Shown piece after piece: positions 1-9,179 of a DNA stretch of 64,000 nt. The notes under the pieces were generated by a model. The model was not told the origin of the DNA. It worked only from the letters and a program-made list of their open reading frames with translations, and made no database searches. The stretch's first letter is position 1. Each line of letters begins with the position of its first letter. Source of the stretch: Paenibacillus silvae (GTDB taxonomy: Bacteria > Bacillota > Bacilli > Paenibacillales > Paenibacillaceae); NCBI RefSeq assembly GCF_014639235.1, contig NZ_BMFU01000005.1, positions 211,189 through 275,188 on the forward strand. Direction: 5' to 3'. The translations under genes and the position numbers were made by a program.

Positions 1-631
1 CCACAAAACCGATACCGCCGGAAACAATCAGAAACATAGCGGTAAAATTGACAAACGGATCGTAGACATACCCGGTCAGACTGCGAAAATCACCGAACAT
101 GTCGAACCCGGCATTGTTAAACATCGAGATGGCATGCCAGTATCCATAATAAATCGCCCGGCCAATCGGCATATCCAATGACCAGCGTAAGGCAAACAAA
201 GTACCGCAGATCCCCTCCAGAATAAGCGAGTAAATGACTACCTTGCGAATCAGCCGCACAATGCCCTCCATCGTGCTTTGGTTCATCGCTTCCTGCAAAA
301 TCAACCGTTCTTTCAGTGATATTTTCCGTTTGAATGCAATCGCCACCAGCGTTGACATCGTCATGAAGCCGAGACCGCCAATCTGTATCAGAATAGCAAT
401 AATCACCTGTCCCAGCACTGAAAAATAGGTTCCTGTATCAACAACTACCAGCCCTGTTACACAAACAGCCGACGTTGCCGTAAAGAGCGCATCAATAAAG
501 GCCAGACTTTCCCCGTTGCGGCTGGAAACCGGCAGCATGAGCAGCAGCGTGCCGAGCATAATAATGCTGGCAAATCCTAATACCAGAATACGGGGTGGCG
601 ATAATCGCATCCATTGAACATTCACTTTCAC
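1..631 (-). CDS. ktrB: Potassium uptake protein KtrB/TrkH, 5' part only
   Basis: Membrane subunit of a Ktr-type potassium uptake system; KtrB normally works with a cytosolic KtrA ring. About 210 residues are in the window and the C-terminal part lies beyond base 1. Visible are hydrophobic helices from residue about 12, a first pore loop with ATSAVCVTGL, and a second with NAGFDMFGD; such TG/GFD loops line the K+ filter in this family. I chose the GTG at 631 because GAGGTGG sits about 12 bases upstream and the frame runs straight into VKVNVQWMRLSPPRILVLG. No ktrA gene is adjacent on the visible side. Upstream I looked for a c-di-AMP (ydaO) leader, which some ktr genes carry, and saw none. Confidence 0.9.
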   Translation of the reverse strand, partial: MKVNVQWMRLSPPRILVLGFASIIMLGTLLLMLPVSSRNGESLAFIDALFTATSAVCVTGLVVVDTGTYFSVLGQVIIAILIQIGGLGFMTMSTLVAIAFKRKISLKERLILQEAMNQSTMEGIVRLIRKVVIYSLILEGICGTLFALRWSLDMPIGRAIYYGYWHAISMFNNAGFDMFGDFRSLTGYVYDPFVNFTAMFLIVSGGIGFV

Positions 632-1136
632 TTTAGTATCAACCCACCTCTGCACAAATAAAAAATAAACTCCATTCGGTGGAGCACATGTATGAAATAT
701 AAACGGGCAACATATCATTTGAATTGGTACACGCAACACATCATTTAAATCGGTATATATCAAATAAAATTGTTATATATCATCGGAATCGGCATCTAAC
801 CTGTTCATATCTCTTTGCCTTCCAAGAGATATGATTCGTCCTCTATTGTTCTATTCGTTCCCTTGTTCGACCCGAGACATGCGGATTCCAGCATATTGCT
901 TCAAAATTATACGCGCTGCAGGCCATGCAGACAAAACGATTTTTGTGTAAATACCTTCGAATTTGACCAAAACGGCAAAAACCCGCATATCGGGACAACT
1001 GAATCGAAGTGTTTCGATCATTTTCATTCATTTTCAAAGTTTTGCACCCGTTTTCGTTATGTCATTGGCATTGGGCACTGGCCCTGTGCTATCTTTACAT
1101 TAATATGGAATTGAATATAAGGAGGAACTTGCTTTT
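632..1136. other. Divergent intergenic region between ktrB and the CPBP protease gene
   Basis: No convincing gene. It must hold the promoters of the two divergent genes. The ktrB-proximal half is AT-rich and carries three imperfect copies of a short motif, listed separately. The other half ends in the strong ribosome site AAGGAGGAAC just before 1137. Short open frames here on both strands lack ribosome sites and resemble no family I know. Confidence 0.6.
707..794. repeat. Three imperfect direct copies of a 24-bp motif upstream of ktrB
   Basis: Copies start at about 707, 733 and 772. Each follows the pattern GCAACATATCATTTGAAT then TGGTAC, with substitutions; the third is the most divergent. 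The spacing is 26 and then 39 bases. They lie 75-160 bases upstream of the ktrB start, where an operator could sit, but no known regulator site is recognised. Confidence 0.5.
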
Positions 1137-2834
1137 ATGAATCCCTTAGGGCAGCCTTTGCAGTTCAAGGCTAACTTCATGCGTTTGGGGTTGCTTGCGG
1201 TGATTGGCCTGATTTTATTTTTTGTGTTTCAGATCTTCCCTGCAACCTCTTCACAAACGACAGAAATTTCGTCTGCAGCCTACATCAGCAAGGAGCAAGC
1301 AGTACAAGCGGCACGATCATTCGCAGCGTCGGTGGATGACTATACACTGCCAAGCAGCGCCAATAGACCTCTTGTAACCTATCAGACCCATTCTGATATT
1401 TACGGATACATGGCGAAGACCAAGCAGCTCGATACCTATAATAAGCAGTGGGAAAAAACCTACCCTTATGATGTGTATCGCGTGCGCTTGATAGATCAGG
1501 ACAAAGGCGGTTACCTTAACGTTGACGTACATATGAAAACCGGAAAGGTGGTCGCGTTCAAACATGTGCTGCCTTCCTCCATGTATACAGCCATTGAATC
1601 CCAACAGGAACAGGGCATACCCACCACCTCGGAATCGGTTGCAGAAGGCCACATGCCTCTGAACGAGAAGGAAACTCTTGCCGCTGGAATCCTGAAAGAA
1701 TTCGGTTATGATGTGCCAGCGCTTCAACTGGATACACGAGATGGCGAACCGGGTCTGAAGTACACCGATGCGAGTAAAACAATCGGAGATTCCAGGCTGG
1801 AGCTGAAGTTTACGTTTGAAAATGGTGCCGTACGTTCCTTTGATCCCGGATTCTCGGTACCGAAGGCACATACGGATTATGTGAAGGACCAGACCCAACT
1901 TGCGAACTGGTTAACCTACGGTGGTTACGCCTTTTTGACATTTGTGCTCGGGGTGCTTGCTATCATCTACAGCATTCTGGCTCGTGCGAACACGTCGTTC
2001 AAACGAGGAGTGATATTGTCAATTGTGTACTTCGCGGCTTCCATGATCGGTACACTGAACATGCTGCCGCTGTTTCAGGCACAAGGACTTTCCAGCTTCA
2101 TGCTGGCGTTCCTCATGCTCATTCAAACAGGACTTACGATTGTGATGAGTGTTACCATCTATCTGTCCCTTGTGGCAGGAGACGGCATGTGGCGCAAAAT
2201 CGGCTGGAATCCATGGCCTCGCGCCAAAGAGCCGGGTTACGGCAAATACGTGCTCCACAGCATGTACACTGGATATCTATGGGCATTCATTTTATTGGGT
2301 GTACAATCGGTGCTGTTCTTTATTCTGGAGCGGAGCATTGGCACATGGTCCACAACGTCAGCGGATCAATCCACCTATAACATGACATACGCCTGGGTTT
2401 TCCCGATTATGGCCTGGATGGCCGGGATTGGTGAAGAAGCGGTATATCGCTTGTTCGGGATACGTATGATGCAAAAGGTGGTGCGTAATACGTTTATCGC
2501 CTGCTTGATCCCTACGATTATATGGGCACTGGGACATACGCTGTATCCGATCTATCCTGTCATTACACGCCCGATCGAGCTAACCGTTATCGGCTTGCTG
2601 TTCAGCCTGATTATGCTGCGCCACGGTTTCATTGCCGTTGTATTCGCTCATGTCATCTTCGACAGCCTGTTGATGGGACTCAGTCTGATTTTCATGGGAG
2701 ATGCATTGAACATCGGTGCCGGTATCTTCTGGATTGTACTTCCGGCTATCGTGGGATATGTAATTTATCGTTTTAATCCCAAACAAAAAGAGAAGCCGTA
2801 TGTTACGACTCCTCATCACGAAGTGCTGCAATAA
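1137..2834 (+). CDS. CPBP family intramembrane metalloprotease with long N-terminal domain
   Basis: 565 residues. The C-terminal third is a CPBP (CaaX protease/bacteriocin-processing, PF02517-type) domain: GEEAVYR at about 432-438 gives the paired glutamates, an ALGH histidine follows near 466, and HVIFDS near 505 supplies the last metal or catalytic histidine. An N-terminal helix (residues 15-35) precedes an extracytoplasmic region of about 200 residues with sequence reminiscent of PepSY-like secreted domains (inference); several helices start at about 255. The ATG at 1137 has AAGGAGGAAC upstream. Substrates cannot be told. The last 32 bases overlap the 3' end of uvrC on the other strand. 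Confidence 0.9.
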   Translation: MNPLGQPLQFKANFMRLGLLAVIGLILFFVFQIFPATSSQTTEISSAAYISKEQAVQAARSFAASVDDYTLPSSANRPLVTYQTHSDIYGYMAKTKQLDTYNKQWEKTYPYDVYRVRLIDQDKGGYLNVDVHMKTGKVVAFKHVLPSSMYTAIESQQEQGIPTTSESVAEGHMPLNEKETLAAGILKEFGYDVPALQLDTRDGEPGLKYTDASKTIGDSRLELKFTFENGAVRSFDPGFSVPKAHTDYVKDQTQLANWLTYGGYAFLTFVLGVLAIIYSILARANTSFKRGVILSIVYFAASMIGTLNMLPLFQAQGLSSFMLAFLMLIQTGLTIVMSVTIYLSLVAGDGMWRKIGWNPWPRAKEPGYGKYVLHSMYTGYLWAFILLGVQSVLFFILERSIGTWSTTSADQSTYNMTYAWVFPIMAWMAGIGEEAVYRLFGIRMMQKVVRNTFIACLIPTIIWALGHTLYPIYPVITRPIELTVIGLLFSLIMLRHGFIAVVFAHVIFDSLLMGLSLIFMGDALNIGAGIFWIVLPAIVGYVIYRFNPKQKEKPYVTTPHHEVLQ

Positions 2835-4908
2835 TCTGATTTGCCAGCTTGTCACCAATAGATAGAGGCCGGAAGTCTTCGACGCTGGCCTCTTTAATTT
2901 TGCGTAAAGAGCCGAAATGCTTGAGCAGCAGCTTACGCCGCTTCTCTCCAATGCCCGGAATGGCATCCAGCCTGGATGTAACCATGGATTTGCCGCGCTG
3001 CTCGCGGTGGAACGAAATGGCAAAACGGTGTACCTCTTCCTGAATTCGCTGCAGCAGATAGAACTCCTGGCTATCCCGAGGCAAGGCGATAACCTCCGGC
3101 GGGTTGCCGATCATCAGCTGGGATGTTTTGTGTTTCGCATCCTTCACCAATCCGCAGACCGGAATAAACAAGCCCAGCTCGTTTTCAAGTACATCTACTG
3201 CGGCCGAGATCTGCCCTTTACCCCCATCGACCACGATGAGGTCAGGCTGGGTCAGATTTTCTTTAAGCACACGCTCATAGCGGCGGCGAATGACTTCCCG
3301 CATCGTTTCATAATCATCCGGGCCTTCCACAGAACGCACTTTATACTTGCGATATTCCTTCTTATCCGGCTTGCCATCCGTAAATACAATCATGGCCGAT
3401 ACCGGGTTGGTTCCCTGAATGTTTGAGTTATCAAACGCTTCAATCCGGCGCAGCTGCTCAAGACCGATCCAGCGTCCCAAACCTTCAGATGCTTTCGAAG
3501 TGCGTTCTTCGTTGCGTTCGATCAGACGGAATTTCTCTTCGAGCGCCACTCGCGCATTGTCCAGTGCCATCGTAATCATCTGACGTTTCAACCCGCGCTG
3601 CGGAATGTGCACCTTGATCTCCAGCCATTCCTGAAGAGCAGCCGCCATCTGGGACGGGTCCTCCTGCTCGGATGGCAGCTTGGCATTGGCTGCTTCGGTT
3701 TCGGCTTCGCTATGCAGCTCATCGGCAGCATCGCTCTTTGTCTCCTCTGCAGTACTCGCCTCGTAAGCTACTCGAGTCTCGGCAACGAGCGACTCAGCAG
3801 CCATCACAGGGTTGGCTTCTAACGGCTGCTCCTCCTGCGTGGATTCGGACGTTACCGCAGCCTGCCCATGCTCTGGCGTATTTACATCGTGCAAATGTGC
3901 CGAATCGGTATCATGCTCGCCAATGAGAAGCTCCTTCGGCATCTCTGGCAACAAGATTTCCTGCGGCAAGGCCGGATTGTCGCTGTAATACTGTGTAACA
4001 TAGGACATGAAATCACTATAAGCCTCGCCGTAAAACGGGAAGGTGGACACGTGACGTTCGATCATTTTTCCCTGACGCATATATAGAATCTGGACGCACA
4101 TCCAGCCCTTATCAATCGCAAACCCAAAGACATCGCGGTCTCTTGCATCTGCCATCGTAATTTTCTGCTTTTCCATGATTGCATCAATCGCAATCACCTG
4201 ATCACGCAGCTCTTTGGCACGTTCGAAGTACAAATCTTCGGCCGCTTCCTGCATTTTACGCTGCAAATCCTTTTTGATCTCTTCATGACCACCGCTCAGA
4301 AATGATCCGATCTCCTGTGAAATCTCGTCATACTGCTCTTTGCCAATCTCCTTCACGCAAGGGGCAAGGCATTGGCCCATGTGATAATACAGGCAGACTT
4401 CCTTCGGCATAACACCACATTTGCGCAGCGGATACATGCGATCCAGCAGTTTTTTCGTTTGATGTGCCGCATACGAGTTCGGGTAAGGACCGAAGTATTT
4501 GGCTTTATCTTTCAGCACACGGCGGGTGACTTCGAGCCGCGGATGCTTTTCATTTGTTATTTTAAGATACGGAAAGGTCTTGTCGTCTTTGAGCAAAACG
4601 TTATAACGAGGCATATGCTTTTTGATCAGGTTACATTCCAGAATGAGTGCTTCCATATTGCTGCCTGTCACGATGTACTCGAAATCACGAATTTCAGAAA
4701 CCAGACGCTGCGTTTTTCCGTTATGGCTGCCAATAAAATAAGAGCGCACACGGTTTTTGAGCACTTTGGCTTTACCAACGTAGATGATGGTCCCTTCACT
4801 ATTCTTCATCAGATAACATCCCGGCATATCCGGAAGCAGTGCGAGCTTGTGACGAATCTGCTCCAGTGCCTGCTCCTGCTCTTCTAACTGCTGCATAAAT
4901 GGGTCCAT
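2803..4908 (-). CDS. uvrC: UvrABC excinuclease subunit C
   Basis: Makes the two incisions of nucleotide excision repair when recruited by UvrB-DNA. The 701 residues show the N-terminal GIY-YIG nuclease domain (GCYLM at 30, IIYVGKAKVLKNRV at 41-54), a Cys patch with CLYYHMGQCLAPC, a UVR motif around 212-245, the RNase H-like endonuclease domain (VVDGGKGQ), and C-terminal helix-hairpin-helix motifs (AIPGIGEKRRKLLLKHFGS). Usual UvrC is near 600 residues; the excess is an acidic, Ala/Glu-rich, low-complexity insert at about 331-418 between the UVR and RNase H parts. The ATG at 4908 follows GGGAGGA. The 3' end overlaps the convergent CPBP gene. Confidence 0.97.
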   Translation of the reverse strand: MDPFMQQLEEQEQALEQIRHKLALLPDMPGCYLMKNSEGTIIYVGKAKVLKNRVRSYFIGSHNGKTQRLVSEIRDFEYIVTGSNMEALILECNLIKKHMPRYNVLLKDDKTFPYLKITNEKHPRLEVTRRVLKDKAKYFGPYPNSYAAHQTKKLLDRMYPLRKCGVMPKEVCLYYHMGQCLAPCVKEIGKEQYDEISQEIGSFLSGGHEEIKKDLQRKMQEAAEDLYFERAKELRDQVIAIDAIMEKQKITMADARDRDVFGFAIDKGWMCVQILYMRQGKMIERHVSTFPFYGEAYSDFMSYVTQYYSDNPALPQEILLPEMPKELLIGEHDTDSAHLHDVNTPEHGQAAVTSESTQEEQPLEANPVMAAESLVAETRVAYEASTAEETKSDAADELHSEAETEAANAKLPSEQEDPSQMAAALQEWLEIKVHIPQRGLKRQMITMALDNARVALEEKFRLIERNEERTSKASEGLGRWIGLEQLRRIEAFDNSNIQGTNPVSAMIVFTDGKPDKKEYRKYKVRSVEGPDDYETMREVIRRRYERVLKENLTQPDLIVVDGGKGQISAAVDVLENELGLFIPVCGLVKDAKHKTSQLMIGNPPEVIALPRDSQEFYLLQRIQEEVHRFAISFHREQRGKSMVTSRLDAIPGIGEKRRKLLLKHFGSLRKIKEASVEDFRPLSIGDKLANQIIAALRDEES

Positions 4909-4980
4909 AATTCGGTGGGTCCTCCCTTCCGAAAAATTGAAGCCTTCACCTTACATGTTCACTTTTGATGAAAGAATGAA

Positions 4981-5127
4981 CCTTCGATCGCTGTTATCCC
5001 CAGATTTTCTAATCCCTTTCCAAAGGGGAAAATCCGGTGATAAACACTACAGCAGATGCTTCCCATGCAGCTTTCTTTCAGAAAGCTTTTAGCTCCGCTT
5101 TTCCAGTTCTTTTCTGTCTTCTCCGTT
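4981..5127 (+). repeat. Dispersed hairpin repeat, copy A
   Basis: Non-coding element between trxA and uvrC. A hairpin spans 4994-5043: the left arm TTATCCCCAGATTTT pairs with AAAATCCGGTGATAA, with an inner stem (CCCTTT/AAGGGG) and a short left-side bulge. It is followed by a perfect 8-bp hairpin at 5069-5087 (AGCTTTCT/AGAAAGCT) and by the tail GCTTTTCCAGTTCTTTTCTG at 5097-5116. Copy C near 18.9 kb, in the opposite orientation, shares the core, the ATCGCTG lead-in and the tail. Copy B near 29.6 kb shares the core with compensatory changes. Function unknown. Confidence 0.85.
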
Positions 5128-5233
5128 AATCATGTAAATTTCCAGTTTCATTTTATATTCAATTATATAATATAAATAATTTATCACATCATTTAAATAT
5201 TACTTATATTGTCATGTATACCGCATTTCGACG

Positions 5234-5264
5234 CAAAACGCCCCCGGCATGTAAACCGGAGGCG
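5234..5264 (-). terminator. Weak terminator of trxA
   Basis: Inverted repeat CGCCCCCGG (5239-5247) and CCGGAGGCG (5256-5264) with one mismatch. On the minus strand it is followed by TTTTGC. It lies 37 bases past the trxA stop codon. Confidence 0.6.
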
Positions 5265-5300
5265 ATGGGTCAGCCTGCACATATTTTGTTGCTGTACTGA

Positions 5301-5618
5301 TTATTGATGTTTTTCGATAATGCCTTTGAGCGCGTCCTTCGAGTTCAGACCAACCACTTTATCTACCGGTTGACCATCTTTGAAGAAGATCAACGTTGGA
5401 ATGCTCATTACGCCAAAGCGGGAAGCAGATTCCGGGTTTTCATCTACGTTGACTTTCGCAATTTTAACGGAATCGCCAACTTCTGCGGACAGCTCTTCCA
5501 GGATTGGTGCGAGCATTTTGCAAGGACCACACCAAGGCGCCCAGAAATCAACCAGAACCGTTCCTTCTCCTTCGACTTCCGTGTTAAAGGATTGATCGGA
5601 TACGTTAACAATAGCCAT
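5301..5618 (-). CDS. trxA: Thioredoxin
   Basis: 105-residue cytosolic dithiol oxidoreductase that reduces protein disulfides and is recycled by thioredoxin reductase. The active site is WCGPC (Cys30, Cys33) after VLVDFWAP, and the cis-proline loop reads SIPTLIFF. Length and order match the classic single-domain family. The ATG at 5618 is preceded by AAGGAGGAC. It is transcribed alone, with a terminator-like hairpin just downstream and a divergent small gene upstream. Confidence 0.97.
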   Translation of the reverse strand: MAIVNVSDQSFNTEVEGEGTVLVDFWAPWCGPCKMLAPILEELSAEVGDSVKIAKVNVDENPESASRFGVMSIPTLIFFKDGQPVDKVVGLNSKDALKGIIEKHQ

Positions 5619-5885
5619 GAAATTGTCCTCCTTATATATACTTACGGTTTTATTTTAACCTGTAACGTCGTGAACGACACTTCCAGTATAACACATGTGC
5701 GTTAAACTTGTGAAATGAACGACTAATGTTCATCTTCCCAACATGAAATCTTCACAATTACAGGTGCAGCACACCATCTGCAAATTCTTTACAAACGCTT
5801 TCTTTTCCAAGTATACTAAAATTACTCCGGGTTGCAGCCCTGCCTACAGCGGCCAAGCTGTCAATCCTCATAAGGAGGCAATACG

Positions 5886-6041
5886 ATGGACGCTAATATT
5901 CGGATGACCGACCCGCGCGAGCATGTGAACGAGGAGCCCCGAAACGATCTCTTCGATCTAATTATGGGCGTTGTCGGCATGGGTGGTCTGATGACTGTCA
6001 TCTTCTTTGGTATGGTCATTTTCAAATTCCTGACCGAGTAG
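5886..6041 (+). CDS. YqzM-like small membrane protein
   Basis: 51 residues, starting ATG at 5886 after AAGGAGGCAATACG. The N-terminal 20 residues are polar; then comes RNDLFDLIMG and a single hydrophobic helix ending FFGMVIFKFLTE. From memory the RND..D...G...G pattern plus VI.F near the C-terminus resembles Bacillus YqzM, a family of unknown function of about 44 residues; I could not check this. A strong hairpin terminator follows. Easily missed because of its size. Confidence 0.65.
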   Translation: MDANIRMTDPREHVNEEPRNDLFDLIMGVVGMGGLMTVIFFGMVIFKFLTE

Positions 6042-6076
6042 AATGTACAGAGTAATTCAGGCAGCCAAAAGCAGAA

Positions 6077-6114
6077 AAGCCCGGTTCTCGCATGTTGCGA
6101 AACCAGGCTTTTTT
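6077..6114. terminator. Bidirectional terminator between the YqzM-like gene and dnaI
   Basis: Stem of AAGCCCGGTTCTCGCA against TGCGAAACCAGGCTT, with a T run on the plus side (6109-6114) and TTTTC on the minus side. It serves the two convergent genes. Confidence 0.85.
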
Positions 6115-6142
6115 GAGTTTGCACTAATGTTATTCAACGAGC

Positions 6143-7093
6143 TCAGCTCTTGCCCCGCTGATTCTCGCCCCGCACCTGAATGACATCTACAAATGGACGA
6201 ATCCGGTCCATCAGACGCTGACCTTTATTCGTTTCCTCGCCATCCCGATTGGTGAAGCTCAGATGTTTCTCAAGCCCTTCCAGGTTGTAGTTGGACGTAT
6301 AGAAGGTTGGCTTGCGATTCATCCTATAATTAAGAATGGAGCCCATGACATGATCACGTACCCATGGATTGAGGTTCTCTGCACCAATATCATCAAAGAT
6401 GAGCAGATCACAGCTTTTCAAAATGTCCGTCATTTCCTTCAGCTTCTGCCCCTCACTGATCATGGACTTCAAATCCTCAACAAAATCAGGCATATAGATG
6501 ATGACACCTGTATGTCCCGCAACTGCGAGTTCATGCAGCAGATAACACATCAGGAACGTTTTGCCGGTTCCGAATGAGCCTTCCAGATACAGCCCCTGCG
6601 TTGAAAGTCCGTTCGCCTTCGTTTCACTGATATAACGCAGCACCCGGTTCACCGCTGGTGCACGCAGGCGATCCTTACCCATAATCTCCACATCATTATA
6701 TCCCGCACTTAAAGCACGTTCGTCCACATAGAAGCTGCGAATCCGCTGCTTGATCATGTGCTCGTTCTGTCGGGCAATCTGTTTCGAGCATGGTGCCTTG
6801 ATATCTATAATTTCGGGTTTACCGTTGAAGTTCTCTACTTCCAGTTTGCAAAAATGACCCTGAAAATCGTTGGGGCAGTTGTCCAGTCCAGGACAATTCG
6901 CGCAGTTCTTCGAATCTTTGGCATACTGATACAGCTTGCTCAGATCAGGCATGAGCTGTGCATCTTTCAGTTCAGGATGACCTGCGCGGAACTCACGCAC
7001 ATACGGGTCCTCCAACAAATCCGCCATAATTCGCCGCGACTGCTCACGAAAGGAAGGGTTCAGCTGCTGAAGCAGTCCTCCCAAGGATTCCAT
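6143..7093 (-). CDS. dnaI: Primosomal protein DnaI (helicase loader)
   Basis: AAA+ ATPase that loads the DnaC replicative helicase with DnaB and DnaD in Bacillus-type initiation. Of 316 residues, the N-terminal half carries the zinc-binding cluster (Cys64, Cys67, Cys73, His80, Cys82, Cys102). The C-terminal half has Walker A GSFGTGKT (172-179), Walker B LLIFDDIG (230-237) and an arginine-rich end. The ATG at 7093 follows AAAGGGGG. In Bacillus it sits directly downstream of dnaB; here about 8.4 kb of transport and regulatory genes lie between them, so it must have its own promoter. Confidence 0.95.
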   Translation of the reverse strand: MESLGGLLQQLNPSFREQSRRIMADLLEDPYVREFRAGHPELKDAQLMPDLSKLYQYAKDSKNCANCPGLDNCPNDFQGHFCKLEVENFNGKPEIIDIKAPCSKQIARQNEHMIKQRIRSFYVDERALSAGYNDVEIMGKDRLRAPAVNRVLRYISETKANGLSTQGLYLEGSFGTGKTFLMCYLLHELAVAGHTGVIIYMPDFVEDLKSMISEGQKLKEMTDILKSCDLLIFDDIGAENLNPWVRDHVMGSILNYRMNRKPTFYTSNYNLEGLEKHLSFTNRDGEETNKGQRLMDRIRPFVDVIQVRGENQRGKS

Positions 7094-7224
7094 GGCTTCA
7101 AGCCCCCTTTGGTGGTATTCATACAGTTCATTCTATAGAAAAGCCACCAATAACTCAACTGATACATCTGGAAAATTGCTCTGGTGAGATAAGGGGCTCT
7201 CTCCCATCCTGTAGAGAAATCGCC

Positions 7225-8145
7225 TTATTCTTTTACAGCCCCCACCGTCAAACCCTGAACAAAATAACGCTGGAAGAACGGATATGCGAATATAATCGGC
7301 AGCGTGGCCAGTACAACCATGGCCATTCGGGATGTATCCTGGGGAATAGACTGCATAGCTGCCAGGCTCATCGAGCTGTTGGCTGAGTTCTGCTGGATGA
7401 ATTGAATGCTCGACTCGATCCGCATCAGCATTGATTGCAGTGGTACCAGATTTGGATTATCAATATATAACAACGCATTAAACCAGTCGTTCCAATAACT
7501 CAGCGTACTGAACAAACCGATCGTTGCCAGACCTGGCAGGCACAACGGAATGACGATTTTCAGAAAGGTATGAAATTCTCCTGCACCATCTATTCTCGCC
7601 GATTCAATAATGGCATCCGGTACACTGGTCGAATAAAAGGTACGCAAAATCATAATGTAAAAGGCATTCATCGCCAGCGGCAGAATTAATGCCCAGATGG
7701 TATCCTTCATACCCAGCAATTGGGATACAACCATATACGTCGGGATCATGCCTCCATTGAACAGCATCGTCAGAATGGCAAAGATAGAGAAAAATCTCCG
7801 ATAACGAAAGCTCTTGCGAGAGATTGCATAGGCATAGAGTGACATCAGAATCAGACTGATGATGGTCCCCAGCACGGTGACAAGAAGGGTCACCCCGTAC
7901 GCTCGCAGCAAGGTATCACCACTTTGCCAGACAAACCGATAGGCCGCGAGGCTCCATTCCGACGGAATCAGACGATATCCGTCGCGAGCCAGCACTTTTT
8001 CGTCCGTAAAAGAGATAATCACGACAAAAATAAAGGGAAATACACAGATCAATGCAAACAGTCCGGCGATGATATTCATCAACACGTTCCAGGCAACGGA
8101 TACGTGGTGGAAGTCACGTTTTTTGACAAGCCTGACTTGAGCCAC
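7225..8145 (-). CDS. Carbohydrate ABC transporter permease, LplC type
   Basis: 306 residues with six predicted helices (MalG-like, binding-protein-dependent family). The cytoplasmic EAA loop reads ESARIDGAGEFHTFLKIVIP and contacts the ATPase. It is the last gene of the importer set: solute-binding protein, LplB-type permease, this permease. There is no ATPase gene in the cluster; in Firmicutes these CUT1-type importers commonly share an MsmX-like ATPase encoded elsewhere. The substrate cannot be read from the sequence; the neighbouring YesM/YesN regulators suggest an oligosaccharide or plant polysaccharide fragment. Confidence 0.92.
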   Translation of the reverse strand: MAQVRLVKKRDFHHVSVAWNVLMNIIAGLFALICVFPFIFVVIISFTDEKVLARDGYRLIPSEWSLAAYRFVWQSGDTLLRAYGVTLLVTVLGTIISLILMSLYAYAISRKSFRYRRFFSIFAILTMLFNGGMIPTYMVVSQLLGMKDTIWALILPLAMNAFYIMILRTFYSTSVPDAIIESARIDGAGEFHTFLKIVIPLCLPGLATIGLFSTLSYWNDWFNALLYIDNPNLVPLQSMLMRIESSIQFIQQNSANSSMSLAAMQSIPQDTSRMAMVVLATLPIIFAYPFFQRYFVQGLTVGAVKE

Positions 8146-8170
8146 AGAGGTTCACTCCTTTCTCGTAATC

Positions 8171-9100
8171 CTAGAATAAGCTGCTGTCTTTATCGATTTT
8201 GCGAACCACGTAGTTCGAGATGATGACGAGCACAAACCCCACAACTGATTGATACAAACCTGCTGCTGTGCTCATGCCGATCTCACCGCTTGTTTTCAGT
8301 CCCCGATAGACATACGTATCAATGACATTCGTAACGGAATACAATGTTCCCGAGTCTCTCGGCACTTGATAGAAGAGACCAAAGTCAGCATAGAAAATGC
8401 GGCCAACAGCGAGCAGAGTCATGATCGTTATAATTGGAGACAGCAGCGGTATCGTAATGTTGCGAATCTGCTGCCATTTGCTCGCACCGTCAATCATGGC
8501 GGCTTCATACAGCGACTTGTCTATACCCAAAATGGAGGCGAGATAGACGATACTGCTGTATCCGGTCGTTTTCCACAACGCCACAAAAATCAGAATATAC
8601 GGCCAATACTTGGGCTCCGAGTACCACTGAATCGGTTCGAAACCGAACCAGCCAATCTTCTGGTTCAGCATGCCGCGATCCGCGCTCAGGAAGCTGAATA
8701 CAAAGTAACCCACGATAACCCAGGATAGAAAGTACGGCAGAAACATCCCGGTTTGGTACAGCTTCGCAAGACGTTTGTTAATCAGTTCGGAGAGCAGTAT
8801 TGCCAGTCCAACCGCAAAAAACAGACCAAGAACAATGATCGCAATGTTATAAAGCAGTGTATTGCGTGTAATCAGCCAGGCATCATTCGTACTGAACAGG
8901 AACTTGAAATTGTCCCATCCCACCCACTCACTCTTCATGAGGCTGGCCCAGAAACCTTCACGACTGAAGCGGTACTGCTTGAAGGCTGCGACGGTGCCTG
9001 CCAGCGGCAGATAAGAGAAGAAGAAAAACCAGATGGCACCGGGCAGCACCATGAGCAGCATGACTCGATTTTTGATCAGATTTTTCAAAAATGTACTCAT
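8171..9100 (-). CDS. Carbohydrate ABC transporter permease, LplB type
   Basis: 309 residues, MalF-like permease with six main helices and the EAA loop EAAMIDGASKWQQIRNITIP. It pairs with the LplC-type permease 25 bases downstream. The ATG at 9100 follows GGAGGATATCCGCA, a good ribosome site. Its gene lies 79 bases downstream of the solute-binding protein stop, consistent with one operon in which the binding protein is made in excess. Confidence 0.92.
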   Translation of the reverse strand: MSTFLKNLIKNRVMLLMVLPGAIWFFFFSYLPLAGTVAAFKQYRFSREGFWASLMKSEWVGWDNFKFLFSTNDAWLITRNTLLYNIAIIVLGLFFAVGLAILLSELINKRLAKLYQTGMFLPYFLSWVIVGYFVFSFLSADRGMLNQKIGWFGFEPIQWYSEPKYWPYILIFVALWKTTGYSSIVYLASILGIDKSLYEAAMIDGASKWQQIRNITIPLLSPIITIMTLLAVGRIFYADFGLFYQVPRDSGTLYSVTNVIDTYVYRGLKTSGEIGMSTAAGLYQSVVGFVLVIISNYVVRKIDKDSSLF

Positions 9101-9179
9101 TGCGGATATCCTCCTTCAGGCTGTGAATAAAAAAGGATCGAACGCTACAAGCAGCCGCCCGACCCCATCTCTCGTATCC

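Noticed and set aside
632..1136. c-di-AMP (ydaO) riboswitch upstream of ktrB
   Set aside because: The conserved blocks of that class are not found on the minus strand.
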